The position numbers and the translations under genes are program-made. Below, one piece after another: positions 1 to 13,207 of a DNA stretch of 64,000 nucleotides. Source of the DNA: Adiantum capillus-veneris (Eukaryota; Streptophyta; Polypodiopsida; Polypodiales; Pteridaceae). Location of the stretch: contig CM043959.1 in assembly GCA_014529385.2 (NCBI GenBank), positions 13,947,809-14,011,808 on the forward strand. The letters are read 5' to 3'. The number at the start of each line of letters is the position of its first letter. Positions within the stretch are counted from its first letter, which is position 1. The notes under the pieces are model-generated. The model saw only the letters and a program-made list of their open reading frames with translations. It was not told the origin of the DNA and made no database searches.

Positions 1-3000
1 CTTTGATAGTACGTACTTTAAAGCCCTAAGGTTACCAATCACAAAAAATACAAGTCTATGAACTCTAGAAGAAAGTGACTTGCGAGCACATATAGCCTCG
101 CCAACTTGTTTGCATAGTTGCTTCTTCCATTTGTTTTTGGACAATTTCCAGTACTTCCTCTTCTTGAGAGGTCCACGTCATCTGAACGATTTCATGTAAT
201 TTGAGAAGTTACTTTTCATTATCTCACTCTTTTCTCAAGTGTCAATTAAGACCTTTATCTCTCCAAGGATAGAAACCGCGCTCTGATACCACTTGTGAGG
301 GTCATGCCTAGGGACCACCAGTTGTATCAACTCCACATGGATACACCGTGATCTCTGACATCCCTCCCGCTTAATACCGACACCAAGACAGGACTCCTCC
401 CGCTCTTCGATGCCAATGCAAGGGGGTGATAACATTCACTTTCTCTAATTTGGATCCCTTGGCCCCGAAGAAGCTTTGCTTACCAATCAAACTTACCAAT
501 CGAAGTCATCAGACTAGCTTGGAACTCAACCTTCCAGGGTCAACTAGTGGGAGTTCTTTAATTCATCCTTGGTTCAAGGTCATTGATGCTTTTTCCCGGT
601 TATGACCAAGCACAGCCATCAATGTGTTCCCTTAAGGTGAGTATATTATAATCGACACGAATCCCTCGATCCCAAGTTCTTTTTTCTCCTGCTCCGTAGA
701 TCGGAATCCCTTTCCCCCGCTCTTGACTTTACTTCTAGGACAACATAAAATTGGGTTTAACTTTCCGGCCAACAATTAACCCTGCGGAATCCGCCTGCGC
801 ATTGAACCGTTTGAAAAATTCACCTTCCCAAGGTAATACTATGATACTAGAAAACAATATTCCAATTATGTCAAATCAAGATACATTTCAAAAATTTGAA
901 AGCAGCATGCAAACTGTTGCATACCCTTGCAAATGTGTATTTATCAGGTTGTTCCCACCTTTTTTTCCTTTATAGAATATTTTTACTTTCCTTTTTTCTT
1001 TACAATTTTGTAAAATTATCTAGTTATTTTTCAAGCAATCACATATACTTCTCCAGGCATATCCCTATCCTCGTCCCAGGACTCGGGTATCATGTCTCCT
1101 CCTCCATGTGAGAAGGCAGCGCCTTTACACAGATTCCGATTCTTTTTTCTTTCTTTATATTATGTGGGAAATGCTTCAAAGATAATCTACTTTACATTTG
1201 TTTTTAAGTCCATCATCCCAGAAGAAGAGAAAAAGTCCGGCTAATGAGGACAATTGCGGAATAGCCCATTTAGGTTCTTCGCCTTGCCAAGGTTCTTTCT
1301 TTACCAAACAATTTGAAGAGTTCCTTAATTGAATCACATCGTCCTCCCTTATCATGATTACTCCATGGATCCTTTTCCCTTCCTCCTTTTCCCTGTCGGC
1401 ATCAGGCCTACCCGGACTAGGCCGATTTTCAGACGCATCCGTGGGTCACATCCACTCGGTCGGGACACACTCCCATTCAATCCCATTTCTAGGGTAATGA
1501 ATGAAACCGAGCTCAAAACATAGACCAACGGTTATCAGTTCTAGCTGAAAAGGACCATCACCCGTTGTATCCCACAGGTCAACGCCTGCGTCGGTCTTTT
1601 TCGAAACATGAAGACAAGTTCACACTTAAATCTCTATGTTATGTTAGGGCTATCCACGTCAGTCTTCTCGGTAAAGTTTTTAATCCCATTTTAAATTTAG
1701 ATTATGCTCCTTGAGTTATAACCCCTTAATTCTTATCTCCTTCTAATTTTCTACTCAAACAAGACCTTAGAAATAAACGAATCTCTTGGAATTTTTAAGG
1801 TTTTGTCTCGATGAAAGTTTCAAGTTAACCCCGACTTTGATGAATCCCATTTTGGCCCCTTTTCATGATTTGCCATCCATAGGGCATCTCCATGGAAGCA
1901 ATGGGAGTTTTATGTTCAAGCAACACGGTCACGACATCCGTGAAGCTATCCCCTTACTTCTCCCTTCGAATTTGCAAAACAAACTTGAAAGCAGACAAGC
2001 TTGAAATGGAGAATGCATATGCTTTCTATAATGAGGTTTTTCTTGGTGTGTCTATGCGTGGCACACAAAAAAACTTTGAAATGCACCAACTTGCAATCTT
2101 GGGCAACTAATCAAAACTTCCTTTGAGTGCTTATGCAATAGTAAAACTCTTCTATACATAGTAGAGTAAAAATGGAAATGTTCCTAAGAGTGGACATGCT
2201 AGTGTATCGTAAAATATGCATGTAATAGTGTATGAATGATTAACAAATTCTTCTTTAAGAAGAGATTTAGGCGTACCTTTATTACCATGGAGAGGATGAG
2301 TTATGTTGCTAGAAGAGGCTTTGGAACTTAATGTGTTGAAAGAGCATTGATGAGGTGTATTGATGTCCCCGGTTCTTTTTCGTTTCCCTTTGCTTGAAAA
2401 CCACCGATTTGGCTAGGGGAATAGTCAAAGGTTAAGAAAACTAAAGCTATGGAAAGCTTGTAGGTAGGAGAGAGAAGGTGAAGAGTGTAATGGTAATTTG
2501 GATTATGGTTATGGTTTCTCTTGAGGAGAGAGGTGTGTGTAGGGTGTGTATGAAAGAGATTAGCTTTGGCTTTCATAGCTCACTATCAAGCTTGCACTAT
2601 CAAAATGTGAAGAGAAGTGACTTAAAGTGTTTAATAAGTAGGGAAGACCTCCTTTTAAGCTTAATTTGATAAGGCCCTTAACTTATCGTGATAAGTTACT
2701 TTTGCATATCTTGATATGCTTTTTTCCTTTTCAAAGCTTCTCCAACAAGCTACTTATGCAAGAAGCTAATTTCTCGACAAGTGGCTTATGCATGAAACTA
2801 CTTTCTAACAAGTGGCTACAAGCTTGGTGCAAAAAATGTAGAGAAAGGATAGGTTGACCCATGAGAGAGAGAGAGAGAGAGAGCATTGCGAGAATGAAAT
2901 TACAAATTTAAAGCAAGAGTTGGCAGACAAACAAAGATACTCGGGTCCCTCTGAAGCCAAAAGCAATCATGAACATACTTTTAGAAGCTCCACATACACA

Positions 3001-3068
3001 AATTCTCACCTATACAGCTTCACTCACTTTGCTGGGACATCAACTGTATGAGAGGACCTCATTGTTGA
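1..3068. other. Spacer, no gene recognised
   Basis: No reading frame here is long or resembles a known family. Pieces look like old retrotransposon debris: a minus-strand primer-binding site lies near the left end, and a short GA run sits near 2,866-2,882. The stretch near 1,380-1,600 is less AT-rich than its surroundings, but I cannot assign it. Confidence 0.5.
280..291 (-). other. LTR-retrotransposon primer-binding site (tRNA-iMet)
   Basis: On the minus strand this reads TGGTATCAGAGC, the complement of the initiator tRNA-Met 3' end used as primer by most plant LTR retrotransposons. An LTR should end just to its right (the plus strand reads cttgtgagg), and the internal region would run left out of the window. 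No coding sequence supports it within the window. Confidence 0.5.
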
Positions 3069-3931
3069 TGTCATAAAATATAATATCTAACTTTACCAAA
3101 TGATTTTCTCACATTAAACTGATCATTTAATATGGGAAGATAAAAGGAGAACAAGAGTTAGGATATAGATATGTGCTTCTAGACCTATCTCAATAACATG
3201 GGACCAAAAGGAGGAATGGTTGCATCTCAATAGGGGTCCAAAAGGACACTGTCTACCAAATAGCAATGTGCAATAAGTGCTTTTAAATTTACCTTAGCAA
3301 GGGACCAAGAGGAGAGATGGTTACATCTCAACAGGGGTCCAGAAGGAGGTAGTCTATCAAAGAGCAACGTGCATCTAATGGAAGCTAAAAGACCTTAGGG
3401 TTAGCTTCATTAAAGATCTTCAAAAGTTAGTGTTAAAAAGTCATTTCACCTTACGCAATTTAGGGCTAACCTCGAGGTGGGAATCCTACCCAAGCATGAG
3501 GTGCTAAGATGTTTAAAGTGGTTGTGGAAAACTTGCCCAAAGCTTGAGGTGATTTTTATGTTTAAATGACTAAGGTTTTTGAAATGTTAAATTCAAAGAT
3601 AAATGGTCAAGAGGCATGAACATTTCCATGCTTGATTAACCAAGGCTTGAAGTATTCAATTTAAACTAAATGACTTAAGAAGCATAAAAAACACATGCTT
3701 GATTGACTAAGTGCTTAAAGTATTCAAATCAAACCAAATGACTTAAGAAGCATAAAAGACACATGTTCAAAAACATCTCCACATGTGGCTCTCATGATGT
3801 ACTTGAATCCTATTGGATAGGCTTTAAAGGGGTCCATTGAAAATTTAGATGCATAAAATACATAATTAAGTTATTTCTCTCAAAGAGAAAAAAGAGGACA
3901 CATGTCCCAACTGATATAATTAAATATTACT

Positions 3932-3963
<32 letters not shown>

Positions 3964-4709
3964 GTAGACCAATGAAAGGGAGGGTATACTCTCCCTCCCC
4001 ACACACACACATTCTCTCATTGTGTGGAGTGCAAAGTGCAAGAGCTCCATCACCTTCTCCAAGCTTGTTGAGAAGTGGAGAGCCTACGCGAACACTCTTG
4101 GCTATGGAATGCAAATTCAACCAAGAGCCATGCTTCAATGCTTAAGCTTGCCATCTTCTTCATCTTCATTACTATGCTATTATGCTATGCTAAGCAAGAA
4201 AGGTGATGATAAGTGAGAAACTATTTCTTTCTCCTATGAATGATTCTTCTTTCTCTTCCCTACCCCCATTCCTCGCTAGCTCTCTCCACCTTCGAAGGTG
4301 TTCGAGGCCTTGGGACGGAGGCTTGGAACAGTTAATACTATTTGCAAATTTTATGTTATGCTCGTGATGCATGAAGTTTTCCATCTTCATAGCATCACGA
4401 AGGTCACAAGGAATGCAAAGATTGTATTGTACCAAGTCTCTCTTGATGGGAGAATCTATAATACAAATGCCTTGGGAGGGGGAACCGGCTCCAAGTAAAT
4501 CCGATCATCAACTATTGTCATGTTCTCTAATACTCTCTCTCTCTCTCTCTCTTGCAAAAGTATTGTTCATGTCAAGTTAATTAAGTACTATATTCATGTT
4601 GCTACCAATTAAGTTCACCTTCTATGTTCTCAAAGTAATTTCACAAAAATGCTTACTCTAATTGTCTTAATTCCACTGTTCTCAAAGTTTATAGGCCATT
4701 TCCATTAGA
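3069..4709 (+). repeat. 5' LTR of the plus-strand gypsy element
   Basis: It starts TGTCATAAAA and ends CCATTAGA, two bases before the PBS. The last 480 bases match the truncated 3' LTR at 7,525-8,033. The first part matches, inverted, a lone LTR piece ending at 61,610; that second copy fixes the left border. It holds a GA tract near 3,932-3,962 and a CT tract near 4,532-4,552. Confidence 0.75.
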
Positions 4710-4710
4710 T

Positions 4711-4722
4711 TGGTATCAAAGC
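4711..4722 (+). other. Primer-binding site (tRNA-iMet type)
   Basis: TGGTATCAAAGC differs by one base from the usual TGGTATCAGAGC and begins just after the 5' LTR end. It fixes both the LTR border and the orientation of the element. Confidence 0.8.
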
Positions 4723-5080
4723 ATTTGGTTTCTTTTTTCTTGCTTAAGAAGAGAGGTCCTTAAGTAGCCTATTAATGGTTGATTTTGTTAATTATATTAG
4801 GGTAAGTTGGACTGGGATCTATTATTAATTTTGTTGAGCCCACTATGTGGGATATGGCGCATACCTTGGGAGATTTGGTCTTAATAATGGGATCTTTTTA
4901 GAACTGCCTACGGCTTACGATTATTGAGCCATAAAAAGTCCGAAAGGAGTTATCCCTCGGCAATTCTGCTATGTTAGACCCACCCTACTACTCTCTATAA
5001 CTAACCAATTCGAGCCATGGGTGTAGATACTTAACTACTTATTTCCAAAGGCTAAGAGGAGTAGCGACTAAGGTTTTGAA

Positions 5081-5309
5081 TTGCCAAAGAATACACGAAG
5101 TAAACACATAAGTGTAATTGACATGGCTGACAATAACCAAGAGAGTAGAATAAATATTGATAACTTCGATTTTGCACCTGAAAATGCTAATGATGATACC
5201 AACATGTTTATCAATTATCTTGTTACTAAGTTGCATCAAGCTATAGGCAACCCTACTTTGCAAGCCGAAGTTACCCAACAACTTTGTGCTTATGGAATTT
5301 CCCTTCCTC

Positions 5310-5374
<65 letters not shown>

Positions 5375-6400
5375 CTTAGGAGGTCTTTTGATGAGACTCC
5401 CGAAAGAAGACTCTCTCCCATAAGAGAGGAGGAATTCAAAGAACAAGAAAGAAATGAATCCCTAAGTTTGTCTAAAGATGTGGCTCCATGAGACGACGGT
5501 TTAGACTATCGCGAACTCCTCCCAAGAGGAAATGGTCAATCCCTCCTTCTCCTGGTCACTCCGAAAGGGAAGAGAGAAAACAAAGAAAGAAAAAGGAAAG
5601 AAAGAGGTCACCCTCTTCTCCTTCTTCTTCACCTTCCTCCTCTTTTGAAAAAAACAATAGTTATTCTTTTAGAGAATACAAGAGGAGAGGACATCGCAAA
5701 ACTTATCCAGCATGGCAAAGGTCCCATAAAGAGAGAGGAAATAGTATCTCTTTTCTTACCTATGATGGCACCTTTGGTGACACCGACAAAGTATTGGCCT
5801 TCAGCCTTTGTCAATGGCAAGGCCCCAAAGACATGGAAAACTCTACAAGTTTCCATCACCGAAGCAAATCCTTGCAAGCGATGCCAAGGACAAAGTGCTC
5901 ACCGAATGGCGAAGTTTGAAGCTGCTCTTCAACAAGTCTATCCACAAATATGTAGACAAGTTTTGGGATTTACATCTCAAAGCTATAGTCTTTCAAAGGA
6001 TAGACTTTGCCGAACAAAAGTAACAATTTTGAGCAGGATCACCTAAAGAAATGGCCGAGTATATCAACTCACAACAACCTAGCACTATCAACGAAGCCAT
6101 CACCACACTATGGTTGCAATAAGAAATTTCAAGCCCATGGAAAACAAGAATCAAAATGAAGCTAAAGGGAAGACCAATGCTCAAAACTCTTCCCAAGGCA
6201 AGGCCAATATCAACAACAACAAGGCCAAGAAGAAAGGAGCTTACAAAGGTAAAAATAAGCTCTCTCTCGAAGAATTAGAGGCCTTTCATAAAAACCATAA
6301 ATGGTTTAAGTGTGGGGAGCAAGGACATGGTTATCGTTCTTGCCCCAAAAGAAATGTATGCAATAACACTTCTAGAGCTTCCATGGTTGAAGCTCAAAAG
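5081..6400 (+). pseudogene. gag remnant of gypsy element
   Basis: The best start is the ATG near 5,123 (MADNN), as the following acidic, helical stretch containing INYL and NPTLQ matches the minus-strand relative near 12,600-12,760. A pure GA tract at 5,313-5,370 is translated in frame as an Arg-Glu repeat. The frame then breaks at about 5,490, 5,880 and 6,050. A basic linker leads to a zinc knuckle near 6,310-6,345. Its CX2CX4HX4C pattern has lost the first Cys (Trp-Phe-Lys-Cys); the relative at 11.3 kb keeps it. Role: nucleocapsid/capsid of the retrotransposon particle. Not functional. Confidence 0.7.
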
Positions 6401-6439
6401 AGGATTCTCATTGCAAAGGCTCATCCCTCTCCTATGCTT

Positions 6440-7520
6440 GGAGCATGATTCCCTTATTCTCTTTAACCTTGGCTCTACTCACAACTTCATATCAATGGAG
6501 TTGGCCATCAAGTTGGGCATTGAAGCTTTTGAGATGGGAGATACTGTAACTGTTGACACAGCTTTCAAGGGACAACAAGCCTCCGTTACTCCCTTGATTG
6601 GGAAGTTGAGGCTTCATGTCCAAAGCTACCTCAACAAAGAAGACTTGTTTTATCTCTCTTCTCCAACATGAGGATGTTATCCTAGGGGCACCATGGTTCA
6701 ACCTCATGGCTGTCGACATGAAGTTCCCTGAAAGGAGAATCTACTTCACCTACAGGGAAAAGAGCATATACATATATGCTAATGATTCAGGGAACACCAT
6801 ATCCCTTATAAATACGTTTGCTTTTGATAAGTCAATGAAAAGCTCTATTTTTATGTATAAGATTTTTGTTAGAGAATTTGTAAATGATGCTAATGTTTTC
6901 AGAAGTAGCAATAAAGAGAATCAAGAGGAATTAGAGTTTTCTAATTTCCTAAATGGATTCTAAGATGTTTTCATTGATGACATCCCTAGTGAGCTACCTC
7001 CAAAATGAGGGGATGATGACTATGCAATAGAGCTTCTACTAGGAAGCTCACCGCCTAACAAACCTCCTTATTGAGTTTCACAAGCTCAACAAGAGGAGAT
7101 CACGAGGTAAGTGCATGAATTGGTGGAAAAAGGAATGGTGAGTCTTAGCTCCTCTCCATTCTGTTCACCAGTACTTTTAGTGCAAAAGAAAGATGGCATA
7201 TATCACATGTGTGTCGACTATAGAGCACTAAATAGGATCACTATTAAAAAAAGATTTCTCGTGCCGCGGGTAGAAGATCTATTTCATAAGTTCCAAGTTT
7301 TGGCCTAACAAATACTCCAGCCACATTTAAACTTACGATGGACAAAAATCTTCATGCCACTCAAATTCTCTTGAGAAGTATAAGTGACACCTCCAAGTAA
7401 TCTTTCAAGTTGTGAGAGAGAATAAGATTCTCATTAATCAAAAGAAAAATGAATTTTTTCTACAAGAGATTCAATATTTAGGTCACATTATCTCTCAAGA
7501 TGATATATGTATGAATCCGT
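6440..7520 (+). pseudogene. protease and partial reverse transcriptase of gypsy element
   Basis: A retropepsin-like segment begins near 6,455 with LFNLGSTHNFIS, where the family has Asp at the active-site position; here it appears as Asn. A second conserved stretch, LGAPWFNLMA followed by KFPERRI, lies at about 6,685-6,745. RT follows at 7,111-7,308 with SPFCSPVLLVQKKDG and CVDYRALN. After a gap, GHIISQDD marks the end of the RT palm region near 7,475-7,505. The catalytic DD motif lies in the missing part. Several frameshifts and stops are present. Read as a dead pol fragment. Confidence 0.75.
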
Positions 7521-7524
7521 CAAA

Positions 7525-7832
7525 GTTTTCTCTTATGAATGATTCTTCCTCCTCTCTCCTACCCTCATTCCCTGTTAGCTCTCTCCACCTTCAAAGGTGT
7601 TTGAGGCCTTGGGAATGAAGCTTGGGATAGTTAATGCTTTTTGAAAATTTTATGTTATGCTCGTGATGCATGAAGCTTTCCATCTTCATAGCATGACCAA
7701 GGTCACAAGGAGCACAAAGATTGTATTGTACCAGGTCTCTCTTGATGGGAGAATCTATAATACAAACGGCTTTTGGAGGGGGAACGGGCTCCAAGTAAAT
7801 TCGGTCCTCAACTATTGTCATGTTCTCGAATA

Positions 7833-7871
<39 letters not shown>

Positions 7872-8033
7872 TGTGTTGCAAAAGTATTGTTCATGCCAAG
7901 ATAATTAAGTACAATGTTCATGTTTCTACCAATTAAGCTCACCCTCTATGTTCTCAAAGTAATCTCACAAAATTGCTCACTCTAATTCTCTTAATTCCGC
8001 TATTCTCAAAGTTCATAGGCCATTCCCATTACA
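7525..8033 (+). repeat. 3' LTR, 5'-truncated
   Basis: It matches 4,228-4,709 closely, including TATGTTATGCTCGTGATGCA and the closing GGCCATTCCCATTACA. It carries a CT/GT microsatellite at about 7,832-7,876 where the 5' LTR has only CT. The missing left part shows that a deletion ran from pol into the LTR. Confidence 0.75.
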
Positions 8034-10030
8034 TTGAGCTCTCTACCAGTGATGAGCCTAGGGGGGACAAGATCCAAATATAGATTGAAAACATAGTCAA
8101 AAAATATTCTTTGATGAAGAACAAGAACTTAGGTGGGACAAGGTCCAAATAGAGTTTGAATTCACAGTCAAAGAATGCAGGGAGTGGGAGCTATGAATGT
8201 GACAATCAAGGAACATTCTTATCTCAAGTTAGATGAGCCTTAAAAAGACTGGCTCCACATGTCAGCCCTCCCTTTCCCATGCATCAAAAGAGAATTTATC
8301 CTCATTAAATGGATATTGTTGCCTCAATGCCACAGAAAAGGGACAACTACCTAGCAATGCCACCACTTGTATCACGATTCATAAAAAAAAGGATGACGAG
8401 GAAACATTAAGGGAAGCTACTACCACTTTTAAATGAGTGTCATATATAGCTTGTATTGTGCTAATTAATAAAGCCAAAATGATCATCACGTGTATTAATA
8501 CTTTCAAAGATGCAAATCAAGCTGGCCATTTATTCAACAGGGATTATCTTGGGATCTTTAGAGCAGATCTTCCAAGAACTTCATGATGAGTCTCTATTCC
8601 AAACTGAAATTCTGTGGGGCACACTTTTTGGTTACATTTGAGGAGGCATTCTACGAGGTTCTTTGAATGCCAAAGCAGGATCTTCTCTCTAGTCAACCAA
8701 GATTTACAAAGCAAATTTGTGGCCTGCAATCTAAAAGCAAGAGATGTCACTCAAGGATGTAATAGAAGACATGGAATCATAAGAGAGAATGAAAAGATAC
8801 AAGTCTTGCATTGATCACAATGTAATGCAAGGCAAGAACCATCTTTGAAAGGGTGTGCACATGTGGCCACCAAATTGGGTGGCAAGAATGTGAGCATGTT
8901 CTAGTGCTCACAGTGGTTTTACATTTGCGAACTCAATTTAAGTTCACTTTTTTTGAGTATCATCGGATAGCAGTTGGTTGTAACTGATTATTGATACGAA
9001 TTTTTATTTGTATGCAGTCATGATTAAAAAATGGGGCAATGAGAGATTCCAAGTCATATGTCTTTATTATTTTTTGGTGAAAACTAGTGTGAACCCCATG
9101 ACCTAAGTATAAAGGTCAAATCATTTTTTGACCTTATCTTTTTTGGTAAATATTGTACATGATGCCACTCTTGTGTAGATAATATTGTCTTCCCTAGAGA
9201 ATGACTCACATTCTACTGCTCTTGTTGTTGATTCTAATTGTGGTAGTGTGATTACTCAACAATTGCTATTGTTAATGTCTATGATGAATAATTTTTTCTT
9301 GGTTGAAGTTATCCCCCCCCCCCCCCCCCCCCCCCGAATCTTTTAGTGAGCCATTGGGTGTAAGAATTTTTGAGTTTCATGTTAGACCTAGCATAGAATC
9401 TTTATCTTGCCGTTGGTATCTTTAGATTGCAAGTTGGGTCGGTTATACCAAAAATTGTAATTTTGGGGGCTCATCTAATTTCTACTTAGAGGGGGTATCA
9501 TTGTGTGTTTTAGGTCTTTGTGAACTATCCTCTAAATTTGGTAGCAATTTGAGCTCATTTTCTTATTAAACAATCAGTTAATTGTTGTGACTAGCGTGTA
9601 GTTTAGACCTAGGGAGTCTTACACAATTGAGACAGGTGATGGCTCTTGATGTGCATACTCAATCATTCACTTAGGGCTGACAAGCCTAGGCTACACCCAT
9701 GCCCTAGCCATGTCTACTTCTTGTACATGTGCTTTGCTAGCTCTAATACATCATCCATCATGGCGAACTGCTAAGAATAATTTGCGAGTAATTTGCAAGG
9801 TCTTGAATGTTAAGTATTTAAACCATAAAATGAGATTTGATATAAATAATGATAACAATGTAACTTGAGTATAGAGAAGATAGGTTGGTGCAATGGTTAG
9901 GTTTAAAGACTTGTGCACAACAAGATCAATTGTGAGCAATAATTAGGACATTGAAAGGGATACTCAAATAATATGAGAAGAAGAACATGGCTCTTTTCTA
10001 AGAAGCACGTGGGAGACAATAACAACCAGA
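8034..10030. other. Spacer, no gene recognised
   Basis: AT-rich sequence without a coding frame I can assign. It includes a 23-base C run at 9,313-9,335. The phrase ggtgggacaaggtccaaatag recurs near 8,067 and 8,131, so part of it is a short diverged duplication. Confidence 0.45.
9313..9335. repeat. Poly-C homopolymer, 23 bases
   Basis: An uninterrupted C run between ttat and gaatc. Such runs are prone to length errors in sequencing, so the exact length is uncertain. Confidence 0.9.
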
Positions 10031-10041
10031 TTTGGTATATG

Positions 10042-10870
10042 TCATTCTTTTATTACCTCCAACTTTTGAGGGTCCATTTGAGTCCTTGCTTGGAAGATAA
10101 TAGGACCTAAATATTGAATATTATCTTTCAAAACTTGGAATATTAATTGAAGATGATGTTTGTGTTCCTCAATAGACTTGGAGTAGATGATAATATTGTC
10201 GAAGAACACTCCTGTGAAGCTTTGATGAGGTATAAAAAGTCTCTTCATCATTGGATTAAAGGTAGCTGGCACATTAGGAACCCCAAAAGGGAGTATTGAG
10301 AATTCATAGAGGCCAAATGTTATACGAAAGGCCATCTTATGAATATCTTCAAACACGATCCTTATCTGGTGATAACCACTTTTGAGATCTATTCTACTGA
10401 AGTAGGTAGACCCTTGTAGATTATATAATAGATCCTTTATCTTGGAAACATAAAACTATTATTTATGGTCCATACACATTGTATAGGTACCATCTTTCTT
10501 TTGTATTAATAGAACCGGTGAACAAAATGGCCCTTTTTCCATAAGCTTGTTCACTTTTCTCATAATCTCCTCTTGTTGAGCTAGTGAGACTCTATAAGAA
10601 GGATTACTAGAAGATGAACTACCATGTAGAAGCTTTATGGTATGATAATCTTTTCCTCTTTTGGGAGGTAACTTCCTAGGGATGTCATTCGTAACACATC
10701 TTGAAACTCATTTATGAAGTTAGACAATTTTGACTCTTCTTTAGTTTTACTTCTTATCTCTTTAGGAACACATGCATCTTCCTTAGACTCTTTGACAAAA
10801 ACCATGTAACAAGAAAAATAACTTTTTACCACTTTGTCTAAAGCTTGAGTCAAGTGGTATAGTGTTACCT
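10042..10870 (-). pseudogene. reverse transcriptase of minus-strand gypsy element
   Basis: Recognisable RT blocks in order on the minus strand: FCSPVLLIQKKDG near 10,540-10,500, RIDLKSGYHQIRI near 10,395-10,358, MAFRITFGLYEF and LPFGVPNVPATF within 10,335-10,245, then FFDNIIIYSKS near 10,205. The catalytic box normally reads YVDDIIIYS; here the second Asp is Asn, which should abolish polymerase activity. The frame is broken in the upstream half. The hinge to protease is crowded with stops. Confidence 0.8.
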
Positions 10871-11506
10871 GCACTATTTACATCAAGTGCAACATACTTG
10901 TCCCAATAGAAAAAGAAGACCTTTCTTCCCTGAAATTTCATAGTGGCAAGCATGCGATCAAACCATGGTGCATTTAGAATAACATCTTCATGTTTGAGTA
11001 GGGAGATAAAAAAACCTTCTTTGTCTCTGTATCTTTACACATGGAGCACTAGCTTCTCAATCAAGAGGCATCTTGCCCTTTGAAAGCTCCATCTGCTTTC
11101 AAAACATCCCCCATTTCAAAGTCATGGATTTCTAGTCTAGCTCAATAGAGATAAAGTGGTGGGTAGAGCTAGGATCAAAAAGTACAAAAGCATCATGATC
11201 TCTTACTTTTCACCAAGCTTAAGAGAGAGGTGCCCCTTTACAATGACCTTCCTCTTTTAGAGCTTCCACCATGGTAGGTTAGGGAGGGTCATTATGTTCA
11301 CTTCTCTTAGGACATGCATGTCAAACATGTCCTTGCTCCCCACACTTGAAGCACTTATTATCCTTATGATAACGCTCTACCTCTTCAGGTGAAATTTTGT
11401 TTTGACATTGTAACCTTTGCAAATCCTTTGCCTTTGCTTTGTTGTTGTTGCTATTAAGTCTTCGATCGAATTGTTCTTTCCCTTTTGCTCGGTTTGTTTC
11501 TTACCT

Positions 11507-11547
<41 letters not shown>

Positions 11548-12790
11548 ATTGTTGCTATTAGCCTTGGAATAATTTTGCGTAGCATTGTTCTTCCCTTTTT
11601 GCTTAGTTTGTTTAGCCTACATAGTCTTGGGGCCGTTCTTATTCGCTTGTTGGATGACGAAACCATCATGTGATGTATGACTGTCAAGATAGTTTTGGGC
11701 TTTTGAGAGTTGACATACTCACTTATCTCTTTGGATAGGCCGACACAAAATTGTTAATTTTTTTGCAAAGTTGATCTTCTTGTAGATAGTGGCTTTGAGA
11801 TGTAACTCCCAAAAATTATCTACAAAGTTTTGAATAGATTCATAGGGTGCCGTTTTCAAGCTTCACTATTTTGTGAGGACTATATCTTTGGTGTTTCTTG
11901 CAAGGAATTGCTTCAAAATAACATTTCTCAAGGCCTTTCATGCCTTTGGAGCTTCACTTTGGGCATGTAGGCTTGCCCACCATTGATAGGATCACTTTTG
12001 AAAATGCATGGAGACATATCATAGCGTTGAAGATTTTGAGAGATCTTCATCTCCAAAAGCCGCATCAAATTGTTGGATGAAAGCTAACTCTTTATCAATT
12101 GTGCCGAATGCTCCATCATAGGTAAGGAAAGTGACATTCTTTCGCCCCTCTTTGAACTTTTTAAACGCATAAACTTTTCCATGCCACATAACTTCTTCGT
12201 TTATTTATAAGGTGAGCCATTTTTCTCCTTATAGGAAGATGATGACAACGAAGAGGAAGAAGAAGAAAATGGACAGAATGGTGACTATTTTTCTTACTTC
12301 CTCCTTCTTGAGTTGTTTTTTCCCTTCTTAGGATTGGCATTGGAGAGAGTGCCTGACAACTTCCTCTTCTTCTTGGGAGGGTTGGTGGGTGAGTGCCTTG
12401 CTTACCGCCTTCTTAGGGCCACATCACTTTTAGGGGTAATGGGGGTGTCATTTTGATACCTCTCCCTTAAAAGTTCTTGATACATAGCTTCTTCTTGAAC
12501 AGGTTTCCTTGGAGGTTCTTCTGGCATTTCCTCCTCATTACTACCCAAAGAGATTCCTCTTTTGAAGGTCTCTCACTAGCAAGCCTCGTAGGAGCTCTCT
12601 CATCTTAGGTACTTGGAGAAACATGAAGAGCTTGTATTCGACTTTGAACCTCCTCTTGCAAAGTAGGGTTTTCCATAGATTCTTGAAGCTTTCCAACAAG
12701 ATAGTTAATAATTCTTCACCCATCATTAATGCTTACTCCATGCGCTAAATCCAAGTTGTCAATATTAATCATATTCTCTTGATTATGTTG
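10870..12790 (-). pseudogene. gag and protease of minus-strand gypsy element
   Basis: The gag start region near 12,790-12,600 encodes INYLVGKLQESMENPTLQ, like the plus-strand relative. The zinc knuckle near 11,355-11,310 has CFKCGEQGH followed by a stop and then the last Cys. The linker holds a GTT/AAC trinucleotide tract at about 11,509-11,547, translated as a run of Thr or Asn depending on frame. Protease-like text (ILNAPWFDRML, MKF) appears near 10,985-10,930. At least ten frame breaks; not functional. Confidence 0.65.
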
Positions 12791-13193
12791 TGCCACCATG
12801 ATTAGGGTTCCTTGTATGTGTATGCTAACTCCTTCATTGGAACTTCCAAATCTTGGTCACTACTTCTTTTAACCCTTGAAAATAAGCACTCAAGTAACTA
12901 AAATGGTACAATATTGTTAGTTACAAAGAGTAGTGGAGTGGGTTTAACAACGCTAAACTGACATTGGTTCCTATCAAACTTGCTAATAGCTCAATAATGA
13001 TTAATTAAGCCTTGGGAAAGTTCTAAAAAACTCCATTATTAAGACCATAGTTTTTTATGATGTCCCCCGTACCCTACAAGTAGGCATGCCAAAGGAGAAT
13101 CCCAGTCTCACTTACCCTATTGCAATGAACAACTCTAACCTTTCATGGATTTATCAAGAACCTCTCTTATGTGCAAGAAAGAGAAAAACCCAA

Positions 13194-13205
13194 GCTCTGA
13201 TACCA
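13194..13205 (-). other. Primer-binding site (tRNA-iMet)
   Basis: The minus strand reads TGGTATCAGAGC exactly, two bases after an LTR end TTGACA. This places the 5' LTR of the minus-strand gypsy element to the right. Confidence 0.8.
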
Positions 13206-13207
13206 AT

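Larger units (their letters stand above)
3069..8033 (+). mobile_element. Ty3/gypsy LTR retrotransposon, decayed and internally deleted
   Basis: Order: 5' LTR, PBS, gag with zinc knuckle, aspartic protease, start of RT, truncated 3' LTR. The order protease then RT, with no integrase between them, is the gypsy order. The element jumps from the RT region straight into the middle of the 3' LTR near 7,525, so the rest of RT, RNase H, integrase and the first 1.1 kb of the 3' LTR are gone. Many stops and frameshifts make it non-autonomous. A related element lies on the opposite strand at about 10.0-14.0 kb. No clear target-site duplication was seen. Confidence 0.8.

Noticed and set aside
1-1600. Organelle-derived insert
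   Set aside because: The base composition looked slightly different, but no chloroplast or mitochondrial gene, tRNA or rRNA could be recognised.
2854-3051. Short plus-strand frame with a small GA run and coiled-coil-like composition
   Set aside because: Only 65 codons, no family resemblance, ends at the border of the gypsy LTR.
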